This document shows positions 7,313 through 14,356 of a DNA stretch of 21,046 bases, in pieces. Origin of the DNA: Clostridia bacterium (lineage in GTDB: Bacteria > Bacillota > Clostridia > Christensenellales > Aristaeellaceae); assembly GCA_900769875.1 (NCBI GenBank), contig CAAGII010000026.1:1-21046 (forward strand), in the 5' to 3' direction. A program made the position numbers and the translations under genes. The stretch's first letter is position 1, and every line of letters starts with the position of its first letter. Below the pieces are notes generated by a model. That model saw only the letters and a program-made list of their open reading frames with translations. It ran no database searches and was not told the origin of the DNA.

Positions 7313-9031
7313 ATGAATACTCAGGATCGCACGATGATTGACAATGTTGATACCCTGCTGGCGGCCATCAATGCCACCAGGAAAGCTCAGCAGGAGTTTG
7401 CAACCTTCACCCAGGAGCAAGTTGACCGCATCTTCAAGGCTGCTGCGACTGCTGCCAACAAGGCCCGCATCCCGCTGGCCAAGATGGCGGTTGAGGAGAC
7501 TGGCATGGGCGTGGTGGAGGATAAGGTCATCAAGAACAACTACGCTGCCGAGTATATCTACAACGCCTACAAGGACACCAAGACCTGCGGCGTGATCGAA
7601 GAGGACAAGGCCTTCGGCACCCAGAAGATCGCTGAACCCATCGGCGTCATCGCCGCTGTCATCCCCACCACCAACCCCACGTCCACCGCGATCTTCAAGT
7701 GCCTGATCGCCCTGAAGACCCGCAACGCCATCATCATCAGCCCCCATCCCCGCGCTAAGAACAGCACCATTGCCGCTGCCAAACTGATCCTGGAAGCTGC
7801 GGTCGCTGCCGGTGCTCCCGAAGGCATCATCAACTGGATCGACGTGCCCTCTCTGGAGATGACCAACACCGTCATGCGCGAGGCTGACATCATTCTGGCC
7901 ACCGGTGGCCCTGGCATGGTGAAGGCAGCTTACTCCTCTGGTAAGCCTGCCCTGGGCGTCGGCGCTGGCAACACCCCGGCCATCATCGACGATAGCGCGG
8001 ATATCCTGCTGGCTGTTTCCTCCATCATCCACTCCAAGACCTTCGATAACGGCATGATCTGCGCTTCTGAGCAGAGTGTGATCGTCATGGAGAGCATCTA
8101 TGATGCAGTGAAAACCGAGTTTGCTGCCCGTGGTTGCTACTTCCTCAATCCTGCTGAGACCGAGAAGGTTCGCAAGACGATCATCATCAACGGTGCTCTG
8201 AATGCGAAGATAGTCGGTCAGACGGCTGCACGCATTGCTCAGCTGGCGGGCGTCACCGTTCCGGCCGGTACCAAGATCCTCATCGGCGAGGTCGAGAGTG
8301 TTGATCTGAGCGAGGAATTCGCCCATGAGAAGTTGTCTCCCGTGCTGGCGATGTACAAGGCGACCTCCTTCGAGGATGCGCTGGATAAGGCTGCGCAGCT
8401 GGTCGCGGACGGCGGCTATGGCCACACCTCTTCCATCTACATTGACACCCAGACCCAGCAGGCCAAGATGAGCGCCTTCTCCGCCCGCATGAAGACCTGC
8501 CGCGTGCTTGTCAACACGCCTGCGGCTCAGGGCGGCATCGGCGACCTGTACAACTTCAAGCTGGCTCCCTCCCTCACGCTGGGCTGCGGCTCCTGGGGCG
8601 GCAACTCCGTTTCCGAGAACGTGGGCGTGAAGCACCTGATCAACATCAAGACTGTGGCTGAAAGAAGGGAGAATATGCTCTGGTTCCGTACCCCTGAGAA
8701 GATCTACATCAAGAAGGGCTGCCTGCCCGTGGCTCTGGACGAGCTGCGGACTGTGATGGGCAAGAAGCGCGCCTTCATCGTCACCGATAACTTCCTCTAC
8801 CAGAATGGTTACACCAAGGCCATCACCGATAAGCTGGACGAGATGGGCATCGTGCACACCACCTTCTTCGATGTTCAGCCTGATCCCACGCTGGCTTCCG
8901 CCAAGGAAGGCGCAGCCCAGATGGCTTCCTTCAAGCCGGACACCATCATCGCCCTGGGCGGCGGTTCCGCGATGGACGCGGCCAAGATCATGTGGGTGCT
9001 GTATGAGCATGCAAGATACCTTCGCCAGTAG
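7313..9031 (+). CDS. adhE: bifunctional acetaldehyde-CoA/alcohol dehydrogenase, C-terminally truncated
   Basis: AdhE reduces acetyl-CoA to acetaldehyde and then ethanol, reoxidising NADH in fermentation. The N-terminal aldehyde dehydrogenase domain (about 1-445) is complete, with catalytic Cys250 in NGMICASEQ, GVGAGNTP and the TLGCGSWGGNS segment. The linker and start of the iron-dependent alcohol dehydrogenase domain follow (from about 455), including GGGSAMDAAK (549-558). Native sequence stops at WVLYEH (His566); six unrelated residues and a stop follow. Full AdhE is about 870 residues, so about 300 residues and all iron ligands are missing. The ATG at 7313 has GGAGG nine bases upstream. 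At most, acetaldehyde dehydrogenase activity could remain. The break coincides with the parA break, so it is a rearrangement or an assembly join. Confidence 0.93.
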   Translation: MNTQDRTMIDNVDTLLAAINATRKAQQEFATFTQEQVDRIFKAAATAANKARIPLAKMAVEETGMGVVEDKVIKNNYAAEYIYNAYKDTKTCGVIEEDKAFGTQKIAEPIGVIAAVIPTTNPTSTAIFKCLIALKTRNAIIISPHPRAKNSTIAAAKLILEAAVAAGAPEGIINWIDVPSLEMTNTVMREADIILATGGPGMVKAAYSSGKPALGVGAGNTPAIIDDSADILLAVSSIIHSKTFDNGMICASEQSVIVMESIYDAVKTEFAARGCYFLNPAETEKVRKTIIINGALNAKIVGQTAARIAQLAGVTVPAGTKILIGEVESVDLSEEFAHEKLSPVLAMYKATSFEDALDKAAQLVADGGYGHTSSIYIDTQTQQAKMSAFSARMKTCRVLVNTPAAQGGIGDLYNFKLAPSLTLGCGSWGGNSVSENVGVKHLINIKTVAERRENMLWFRTPEKIYIKKGCLPVALDELRTVMGKKRAFIVTDNFLYQNGYTKAITDKLDEMGIVHTTFFDVQPDPTLASAKEGAAQMASFKPDTIIALGGGSAMDAAKIMWVLYEHARYLRQ

Positions 9032-9257
9032 CAATCGTTTCACCATTCATCGCCTTCATCATGAGCGTGGCAACGGTGACAGGAAGATCATCGGGTTTGT
9101 CATAGCCCAGGCTGATGGTGAGACTGCCTTGCGGGTCGAAATCGACCAACAGAACATTCTTGCCTTCACGGGCAAGCCCGATCCCAAGGCTGGCACAGGT
9201 GCATGTCTTACCTGTTCCGCCTTTCTGGTTGATGATTGCTGTGATTGTAGCAGGCAT
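8988..9257 (-). CDS. parA: ParA-family ATPase, N-terminal part only (truncated at junction)
   Basis: ATPase of the ParA/Soj type, which segregates plasmids, chromosomes or excised integrative elements together with a ParB partner. The deviant Walker A motif QKGGTGKT (residues 11-18) and the Walker A' region LLVDFDPQGS (about 36-45) are clear. About 83 native residues are present, up to GEGILH. The reading frame then enters antisense adhE sequence (AHTAPT and stop), whereas full ParA proteins are about 250-280 residues. The ATG at 9257 has AAGGAGG nine bases upstream. The variety resembles ParA proteins of clostridial conjugative elements, recognised from memory. No parB is present because the gene is cut at 9007-9012. 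Confidence 0.88.
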   Translation of the reverse strand: MPATITAIINQKGGTGKTCTCASLGIGLAREGKNVLLVDFDPQGSLTISLGYDKPDDLPVTVATLMMKAMNGETIATGEGILHAHTAPT

Positions 9258-9507
9258 CTCGTACTTCCTCCTTATGTTTTACATAGGCACATCTCCATTG
9301 TGGCTGAGGCTTGGGCCGATGTGTTGATTCCTTGTTGGACGAGTATGGGCAGCGATGAAACACGCAGGTACGGTCGATACCGTGAGGTCGATGGAACCGG
9401 CAAGAACGGCATTCTTCAAACATTCCGTCCTCACCGCTGTCGTACTGTGAGTAGGGGCTTTCATTCATGGCAGCTTCAAAAGCGAGGCTGCCTCCATACC
9501 GGGGCAT
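9208..9507 (-). CDS. small Cys/His-rich protein of unknown function upstream of parA
   Basis: Predicted protein of 99 residues, not assigned to a named family. The middle holds CRSCRF, then TCVFHRCPY, giving four Cys in a CxxC-x(n)-CxxxxC pattern that could bind zinc; the N-terminus is MPRYGGSLAFEAAMNES. It has no signal peptide or membrane helix. The start at 9507 is chosen over 9543 because AAAGGAGG lies eight bases before it. Its end overlaps the start of parA by 50 bases in another frame, so the two are probably translated from one message. A strong hairpin with a T-run lies just upstream, suggesting control by transcription termination. The C-terminal third, rich in His, Asn and Arg, is low in recognisable structure and the true stop deserves checking. 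Confidence 0.6.
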   Translation of the reverse strand: MPRYGGSLAFEAAMNESPYSQYDSGEDGMFEECRSCRFHRPHGIDRTCVFHRCPYSSNKESTHRPKPQPQWRCAYVKHKEEVRDACYNHSNHQPERRNR

Positions 9508-9533
9508 GGCACATTCCTCCTTTGCGGGAAATA

Positions 9534-9569
9534 GAAAAACCACGGTGCATCGTGGTGATACATCGTGGT
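9534..9569 (-). terminator. terminator hairpin with alternative arm, upstream of the Cys-rich gene
   Basis: On the minus strand ACCACG-ATGCAC-CGTGGT is followed by TTTTTC (9556 down to 9534), a compact intrinsic terminator. A second ACCACG copy lies 13 bases upstream (9569-9564) and can pair with the same CGTGGT arm, so two mutually exclusive stems are possible. It stands only about 27 bases before the start codon of the Cys-rich gene. Confidence 0.6.
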
Positions 9570-9589
9570 TATCTCACATTCAGTTGTGT

Positions 9590-9608
9590 CTGTCCCGGTG
9601 CGGGACAG
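9590..9608. repeat. perfect 8-bp inverted repeat
   Basis: CTGTCCCG and CGGGACAG are separated by GTG. It could be a hairpin in the leader of the Cys-rich/parA transcript or a protein-binding dyad near the element end. The remaining noncoding sequence to 9907 also has CAGCGG/CCGCTG around 9690 and a tandem repeat; no gene is seen. Confidence 0.6.
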
Positions 9609-9730
9609 TGTCTATCAACGGCAGTCTTCTGCATAAATCTGCACTGCTTTGAGTAAGCTGCTGATTCGCGAAAACAGAAGAATACACAGCGGAATTATGC
9701 CGCTGAGACGGTTTGTCAGACCAAGGCTCC

Positions 9731-9754
9731 AGTGGTGTAGTAGTGGTGTAGTAG
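9731..9754. repeat. tandem 11-bp duplication near presumed element end
   Basis: AGTGGTGTAGT occurs twice head to tail, followed by AG. It lies about 180 bases before the SPOR-protein start in noncoding DNA. It could belong to recombinase arm sites or the end of the mobile fragment; nothing proves this. Confidence 0.5.
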
Positions 9755-9907
9755 CGATTTGCGAAGTGCCCGCAGCCCAGTTATTTCAAGGGGTTCAGCA
9801 AAACAGATGAAATATCGATATGATAGCGCATGGAGCACCTCCTGAATCAAGTGAAGCATGATCCCTGCGGCACAGCGCATATACTTGTGCGAAAGCGGGG
9901 GATATGC

Positions 9908-10807
9908 ATGCGGGAAAACGAGCAAAGGACGTCCGTCCGGGCGACCACGGCGTCTGCGCCACGGCGCAGGGCGAGACACACCCGGGCGGCGTCAAAGCGT
10001 GGAGCGCAAAGAATGCTTCAGCGGCTGCTGCTGTTCCTTTCGGCGCTGGTGGTGACAGCCGGCCTTGCGTCGCGCCTGAGAGGCGGAAGCAGCATCCGGG
10101 TCAGCGGAATTGCGCAGCCGACGGTCACGCCGGTTGCGGCAGCCTTTGACGAAACGGTGGAAACACGGGAGCTGACACTTGGCTCCTGCGTATGGTACGC
10201 CATCCAGACGGGCATCTTTTCCACCGAGGAAGCGGCATCTGAGCGTGCGGAAGCATACAGTGATCGGGGTGCGCCCGGTCTGGTGGTGCGCGACGGCGCG
10301 AAATGGCGCGTACTGATTGCCTGCTATGCCGACAAGGCTGACGCATCCGCGGTGCGGAAGAAGCTGCTGGAAATGCAGAAGGTGGATACCTATCTCTACC
10401 CATGGAACGCGGAGGAGGTGACGCTGCGGCTGACAGGCATGGCAGGGCAGCTTGACCTTGCGGAGGCAGGTCTTGGCATGGCGCTGTCGGCGGCGGAGCG
10501 GCTGCGCGATCAGGCAGCTGCGCTGGATAGCGGCGAAGTCACCGCGGAGGAAGCGCTGGCGATTGTCGAGGATATCAGGCGGCAGTACGCAGTGTTTGCG
10601 GATACGGTGGCAAAGCGCTTCCCCAAGCCCTATCCCGATCTGATCGCGCTTGAAGTTTCGCAGGGGGAGCAGTATGCGGCCATGGCAGCCGGGCTTCGCG
10701 CTCAGGCTGACGAGGGTGCGACCGCGCTTTCCGGCGCAATGAAATGCTGCGCTATGCGGATGTATCAGCTGGCGGTGAGCATGCGTCAGGAGCTTGCGGC
10801 GCTATAG
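9908..10807 (+). CDS. SPOR-domain membrane protein
   Basis: Predicted bitopic envelope protein of 299 residues. It has an Arg-rich cytoplasmic N-terminus (1-35), one membrane helix (about 36-56), then an extracytoplasmic SPOR domain (about 94-166: WYAIQTGIFSTEEAA, KWRVLIACYADKADA, YLYPW). A helical, Ala/Glu-rich tail makes up the remaining 130 residues. SPOR domains bind peptidoglycan stripped of side peptides, often at division or sporulation septa. The start at 9908 is preferred over 9830 because the longer N-terminus adds a poorly conserved stretch and 9908 has a GGGGG-type ribosome site. No clear promoter was found. It converges on the acyltransferase gene with a 6-base overlap and no terminator between them. 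Confidence 0.85.
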   Translation: MRENEQRTSVRATTASAPRRRARHTRAASKRGAQRMLQRLLLFLSALVVTAGLASRLRGGSSIRVSGIAQPTVTPVAAAFDETVETRELTLGSCVWYAIQTGIFSTEEAASERAEAYSDRGAPGLVVRDGAKWRVLIACYADKADASAVRKKLLEMQKVDTYLYPWNAEEVTLRLTGMAGQLDLAEAGLGMALSAAERLRDQAAALDSGEVTAEEALAIVEDIRRQYAVFADTVAKRFPKPYPDLIALEVSQGEQYAAMAAGLRAQADEGATALSGAMKCCAMRMYQLAVSMRQELAAL

Positions 10808-11446
10808 CGCGGGGGAGTCAAGCTGCTCTGCAAGCGCGAGCATCGCGTCATGGAGCAGCTCCGCTTCGCGGTTCATCTCGTCCGGACGAAGGCCGTCCGG
10901 CGCGGGCGTGACGGCGATGGGTTCTCCGACGATCATCCGGAAGCGCTTGCCAAAGAGATAATGATACTCGCCGTTGTGGTAGATCGGCAGGATTTTTGTT
11001 CCACTTGCGGCGGCCAGCATCACGCAGCCGGGCTTGAAGGGCAGCAGTTCGCGTTCGGGGCTGCATTTGCCCTCGGGCGCGATCATCACATGCTGGCCTG
11101 AGCGCAGCATCTGACGGCTTTCGCGCAGCCACGAGAGGCTGGCATGCTCGCGGTCGATGCGCAGCATGGGGAACACCTTGTAGAGCAGTCGCAAGATCGG
11201 ATACTGCGCCACCAGATCCTGCGCGCTCAGCGCAGTGGCGGGGCAGCGCAACATGCTGTAGATGACGGCTGCGTCCATGCCGCGCACATGGTTGTAGATA
11301 ATGACGCGAGGCTCGCTGAACGCGGTTTGGCGCGCTTCCTCGGAAGCATAGATCACCTTGGGACGAAAGCAGATGCGGATCAGCATCACGGTCAGTCCCT
11401 GCAGGATGCGGGAATACAGGCGATGCTGGGAGGATTGATCGCTCAT
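10802..11446 (-). CDS. plsC: 1-acyl-sn-glycerol-3-phosphate acyltransferase family protein
   Basis: Membrane-associated acyltransferase (PlsC/LPLAT family, 214 residues) that would add an acyl chain to lysophosphatidic acid in phospholipid synthesis. The catalytic NHx4D motif is present as NHVRGMD (52-58). The substrate-binding motif is APEGKCS (123-129) rather than the usual FPEGTRS, so acceptor specificity could differ. The GIP-like block (ILPIYHNG) follows. The start at 11446 forms an ATGA overlap with the stop of the HAD gene, indicating translational coupling; an upstream ATG at 11503 would overlap that gene by about 60 bases. It is the last gene of the minus-strand cluster beginning at 14256. 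Confidence 0.85.
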   Translation of the reverse strand: MSDQSSQHRLYSRILQGLTVMLIRICFRPKVIYASEEARQTAFSEPRVIIYNHVRGMDAAVIYSMLRCPATALSAQDLVAQYPILRLLYKVFPMLRIDREHASLSWLRESRQMLRSGQHVMIAPEGKCSPERELLPFKPGCVMLAAASGTKILPIYHNGEYHYLFGKRFRMIVGEPIAVTPAPDGLRPDEMNREAELLHDAMLALAEQLDSPAL

Positions 11447-12312
11447 CGGATACAAAACACCCCTTCCGTTTCCTGACCAAGCGCGAGCGCGCGGATGGCG
11501 CATGCCACGCCATCCTCCGCGTTGGAGCGCGTGCGGTAGCGCGCGTTATCAAGCACCGGGCGGGTACTGTTGCCCATGGCGACGCTGTAGTGCGCGACAC
11601 GCAGCATGGGCAGATCGTTGCTCTGATCACCGATGGCCATCACCTGCGACATCGGGATCCCAAGGCGTGCTGCGAGCTCCGTCAGTGCCGTGCCCTTGTT
11701 GACGCCGCGCGGGTTCAGCTCAAGGTTGTTGTGCCAGCTGCTGCTGACGTCGATGCCAGGACAGCGGGAGGCGATTGCCCGCGCAAGCTGGGACAGCGCC
11801 TTTTCATCCTCCGACAGCACAAGCAGCTTGTTTGCGCCGCGCCTGACGCATGCCTGCGCGCCCCGCGCGCCCGCATGAACGCGCGTCCGCCCTCCTGGAC
11901 GCGTGAGGTAGGAGCCCCAGTGCAGGGAAAGCTCCTCCTCCGTCACCTCCGGTGCGCTGACTATCAGCTCATGACCGCTGAATATGCCGTACTGGACGCC
12001 GGATGCGTCCAGCAGCTGAAGCAGCGACAGTGTTTCATCCGCCGGGAGAAAATGCTGGCTGACGATATCGCCCATCGGCTCATCCAGACAGCATGCGCCG
12101 TTGAGCGCAAGGATGCGCATGCTCAACCCCGCGTCCAGCGCGAAAAAGCCCGCGTCGTCCGGGATGCGCCCGGTTGCGAGCGCAAGCACGATGCCCGCGT
12201 CCGCCGCGTCATGGAGCGCGTCCAGCACGGTACGGGAGATGGGCGCTTCCGGCGATGGGGATGGAAGCAGCAGCGTACCATCCATGTCCATGGCGATCAG
12301 GCGAACCGGCAT
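11443..12312 (-). CDS. Cof-type HAD-superfamily hydrolase
   Basis: Predicted cytoplasmic phosphatase of the HAD superfamily, type IIB (Cof) subfamily, 289 residues. HAD motif I is MDMDGTLL with nucleophile Asp9 and Asp11. Motif II is in LALATGR (43-49), the conserved Lys206 in GVNKGTAL, and motif IV GDQSNDLPML (228-237). The C2-type cap lies between motifs II and III. Members dephosphorylate sugar phosphates, flavin nucleotides and similar small molecules; the substrate is not predictable here. The ATG at 12312 has AAAGGAGG seven bases upstream. It lies 16 bases after the pseudouridine synthase gene and overlaps the acyltransferase by four bases. Confidence 0.9.
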   Translation of the reverse strand: MPVRLIAMDMDGTLLLPSPSPEAPISRTVLDALHDAADAGIVLALATGRIPDDAGFFALDAGLSMRILALNGACCLDEPMGDIVSQHFLPADETLSLLQLLDASGVQYGIFSGHELIVSAPEVTEEELSLHWGSYLTRPGGRTRVHAGARGAQACVRRGANKLLVLSEDEKALSQLARAIASRCPGIDVSSSWHNNLELNPRGVNKGTALTELAARLGIPMSQVMAIGDQSNDLPMLRVAHYSVAMGNSTRPVLDNARYRTRSNAEDGVACAIRALALGQETEGVFCIR

Positions 12313-12328
12313 ATGGAAACCTCCTTTG

Positions 12329-13198
12329 TCAGAACGGGCAGGGGATGGAGAAACGCTTCCCGTCCAGCTGCGGAAGCCGTCCGCCCGTGTCAAGCGTCAT
12401 TTCGGCGGAGCAGAGCATCAGCTTGCCCTGCGCATGCAGAGCGCGGTTGAAGGCGCGGTCGCCATACACATCATCCCCAAGCAGCGGATGCCCGAGCGCC
12501 GCCATATGTGCGCGGATCTGATGCGTGCGGCCAGTGATGAGATGCACGCGCAGCCGGGAGACCGGGCCTGCCTCCAGCGTCTCGTAGGCGGTGACAATCG
12601 GCCGCGCGCCCGGCGCGTCATGATCGAGGATCGTTACGCGCGCCGCGTCCGCATCCTTGAGAAGGAAGGCGCGGCAGGTCGCGCTCGGCGGCTTCATTTG
12701 GCCGCGTACAAGGCAGATGTAGCGCTTGTCCATCGTGCGGTCGCGGAAGGCGTCCTGCAGGATGGCGGCGGCACGCTCGTTTTTGGCCAGCAGCGTCAGT
12801 CCGCAGGTCTGATTGTCCAGCCGGTGACAGGCGATGGGCGACGGCGCGTCTGGCGCTTTCCTGCTCACATGGGCGGCGGCAAGCTCGACAAGCGATACGC
12901 CGCCCTTTTCGTCCGGCTCCACACTGACGCCCGCACGCTTGTTGACAAGCAGCACGTCGTCGTCCTCATAGACTACGTCAAGCGTCGGGCCGGTCTGCTC
13001 CATGCAGTACACCATCACGACCTGACCGGCGCTTACACGGACGTCCGGCTTCACACGCTTTCCGTCCACCTTGACGTCGCGGTGCTCAAAAGCGCCGCGC
13101 ACCACATGGGGCGGCAACTCAGGCAAAAAACGGCGGATGAGCGCGTCCACACGCTGCCCTTCCGCCGAAGGCTTGACATCCAAACGATAGCAGGCCAT
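12329..13198 (-). CDS. RluA-family RNA pseudouridine synthase
   Basis: Converts specific uridines in rRNA or tRNA to pseudouridine. At 289 residues it has an N-terminal S4-like RNA-binding region (about 12-65). The RluA catalytic motif is CHRLDNQTCGL with the catalytic Asp128; the usual Ser after Thr is Cys here. Further conserved blocks are KRYICLV, GRTHQIRAHMAALGHPLLGD and the C-terminal strand region. The ATG at 13198 shares a base with the upstream stop codon (TAATG), so translation is coupled to the 352-residue protein before it. An in-frame extension upstream is open but unsupported. The target uridine cannot be deduced. Confidence 0.92.
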   Translation of the reverse strand: MACYRLDVKPSAEGQRVDALIRRFLPELPPHVVRGAFEHRDVKVDGKRVKPDVRVSAGQVVMVYCMEQTGPTLDVVYEDDDVLLVNKRAGVSVEPDEKGGVSLVELAAAHVSRKAPDAPSPIACHRLDNQTCGLTLLAKNERAAAILQDAFRDRTMDKRYICLVRGQMKPPSATCRAFLLKDADAARVTILDHDAPGARPIVTAYETLEAGPVSRLRVHLITGRTHQIRAHMAALGHPLLGDDVYGDRAFNRALHAQGKLMLCSAEMTLDTGGRLPQLDGKRFSIPCPF

Positions 13199-14256
13199 TA
13201 CTGCATCACTCCTGTGTGCATGCTGCCCCAGCGCGGCGCGGCGCTGCGGAGCTGACGTACGCCCTCGAGCATATCGGGGGTGGGGAGAACAATGAGCAGC
13301 GATGCAAGCACGTCGTTCATTTCGTCCAGACTCACGCCCTGCTTGGCCAGCATCAGTAGATCCTCGGCTGCCTCCTCCTCGGTGACCTCCGGGATCACAG
13401 CCTGCCTGAGCAAACCGACAAGCTGCTGGTACGCGCTCTGCTCGCAGGGAAGCAGACCATGAGACGCCGCGTCGATATCCGCCTTGGACATGGCCGGAAG
13501 CACAGACGGCTCGGTCGCGCACGCGATCAGCCGCTCCGGCTCAGCAAGCCCGGGGTGCAGCAGCAGCATCACGCCGCTTTCATCATAGGTGCAGTCGTAG
13601 GCAGTGCGCAGATAACGCAGCGCAAGGGCGCTGTCGTCGGCATAGGTATTCTCAAGCACCTTTTCACGCAGCAGGGAGAGCGCCTGCTCCATTGGCATGG
13701 TACCCGTCATGTACAGCCTTGCGCAGATCAGCTGATCCACCTCGAGCAGATGCTCGCGAATCTCCTCGTGCGCCTTGCTGGCAAGGATCATCATCAGCGC
13801 GGGGGAAAGCTCCCCCGCAAGGCGCAAAAGCCTTCGGTTGCCGGTCTGGGCAGGATCGTCGCTATTCACGAGCGTGCACCATAGACGGCGGACGAGGCTC
13901 TCCGCGGCATCCAGCTCGTCCCAGTCAAGAAGGCTTGCCTCACCGCCGAACGCCAGTAGGCGCTCCACAAGCGAATGCTCCTGCGGGCTGAGCAGCGCCG
14001 CTTCCGCCGGCAGACGGATCATCACCTGCGCGCGCATTTCATGGATGCTGTGCAGCTGACGCGACCATGGACGCTCCTGCCCCTCATGGGACGAGCGCCA
14101 GAAAAGCTCGGCTCTGGTATCGTCGCTTTCGTGGAACAGGCTTGTCAGGGGCAGATGGAGCACCCGCTGCTCGCATGCCTTGAGCTGATGCGTGCGCAAA
14201 ACGCTCATGGTCTTGTCAGCCCATGGTAACGACGGTGTAATACGTTCGCGAAGCAT
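13198..14256 (-). CDS. uncharacterised 352-residue helical protein
   Basis: No family was recognised. The protein is predicted soluble, with no signal peptide or membrane helix, and rich in Leu, Glu and Ala in helix-like patterns. Visible stretches include SPQEHSLVERLLAFGGEASLL, an EEIREHLLEVDQLI helix and a C-terminal acidic helical part with VTEEEAAEDLLMLAK. The start at 14256 has AGGGAGG close upstream; a longer reading frame to 14373 would run into the ilvE terminator. It is the first gene of the cluster with rluA-type, HAD and plsC-type genes, and its stop is coupled to the next start. No convincing promoter was seen, so read-through from ilvE or a cryptic promoter is possible. Confidence 0.75.
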   Translation of the reverse strand: MLRERITPSLPWADKTMSVLRTHQLKACEQRVLHLPLTSLFHESDDTRAELFWRSSHEGQERPWSRQLHSIHEMRAQVMIRLPAEAALLSPQEHSLVERLLAFGGEASLLDWDELDAAESLVRRLWCTLVNSDDPAQTGNRRLLRLAGELSPALMMILASKAHEEIREHLLEVDQLICARLYMTGTMPMEQALSLLREKVLENTYADDSALALRYLRTAYDCTYDESGVMLLLHPGLAEPERLIACATEPSVLPAMSKADIDAASHGLLPCEQSAYQQLVGLLRQAVIPEVTEEEAAEDLLMLAKQGVSLDEMNDVLASLLIVLPTPDMLEGVRQLRSAAPRWGSMHTGVMQ

Positions 14257-14302
14257 GAAACCTCCCTGTCTGCTTGCGCAGCAAAAATTGGTCAGCGACC
14301 GC

Positions 14303-14342
14303 AAAACAGCCGGGACGCGGCTGCCACCAAGCGTCCCGGCTG
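14303..14342 (-). terminator. strong rho-independent terminator after ilvE
   Basis: On the minus strand CAGCCGGGACGC (14342-14331) pairs perfectly with GCGTCCCGGCTG (14318-14307) around a 12-base loop and is followed by TTTT. It begins 15 bases after the ilvE stop codon and stands before the next minus-strand gene. Confidence 0.9.
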
Positions 14343-14356
14343 CGAGATGACGTTCA

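Larger units (their letters stand above)
9011..9830. mobile_element. fragment of an integrative/conjugative element (inferred)
   Basis: The segment holds a truncated parA, a small Cys-rich gene of the kind seen next to it in clostridial elements, and about 300 bases of noncoding DNA with hairpins and a tandem repeat. Its composition differs from the GC-rich genes to its right. The left limit is the sharp adhE/parA junction; the right limit is an estimate. No integrase, relaxase or transfer gene is present, so the assignment rests on ParA type and context. Confidence 0.45.

Noticed and set aside
7286..9046. Open frame of 586 codons antisense to adhE
   Set aside because: Shadow of a conserved gene on the other strand; it even spans the adhE/parA join, which a real protein would not be expected to do.
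9716..9979. 87-codon minus-strand frame ending LHHYYTTGALV
   Set aside because: The Tyr/Thr-rich end is the tandem repeat read as protein; no ribosome site and no domain.
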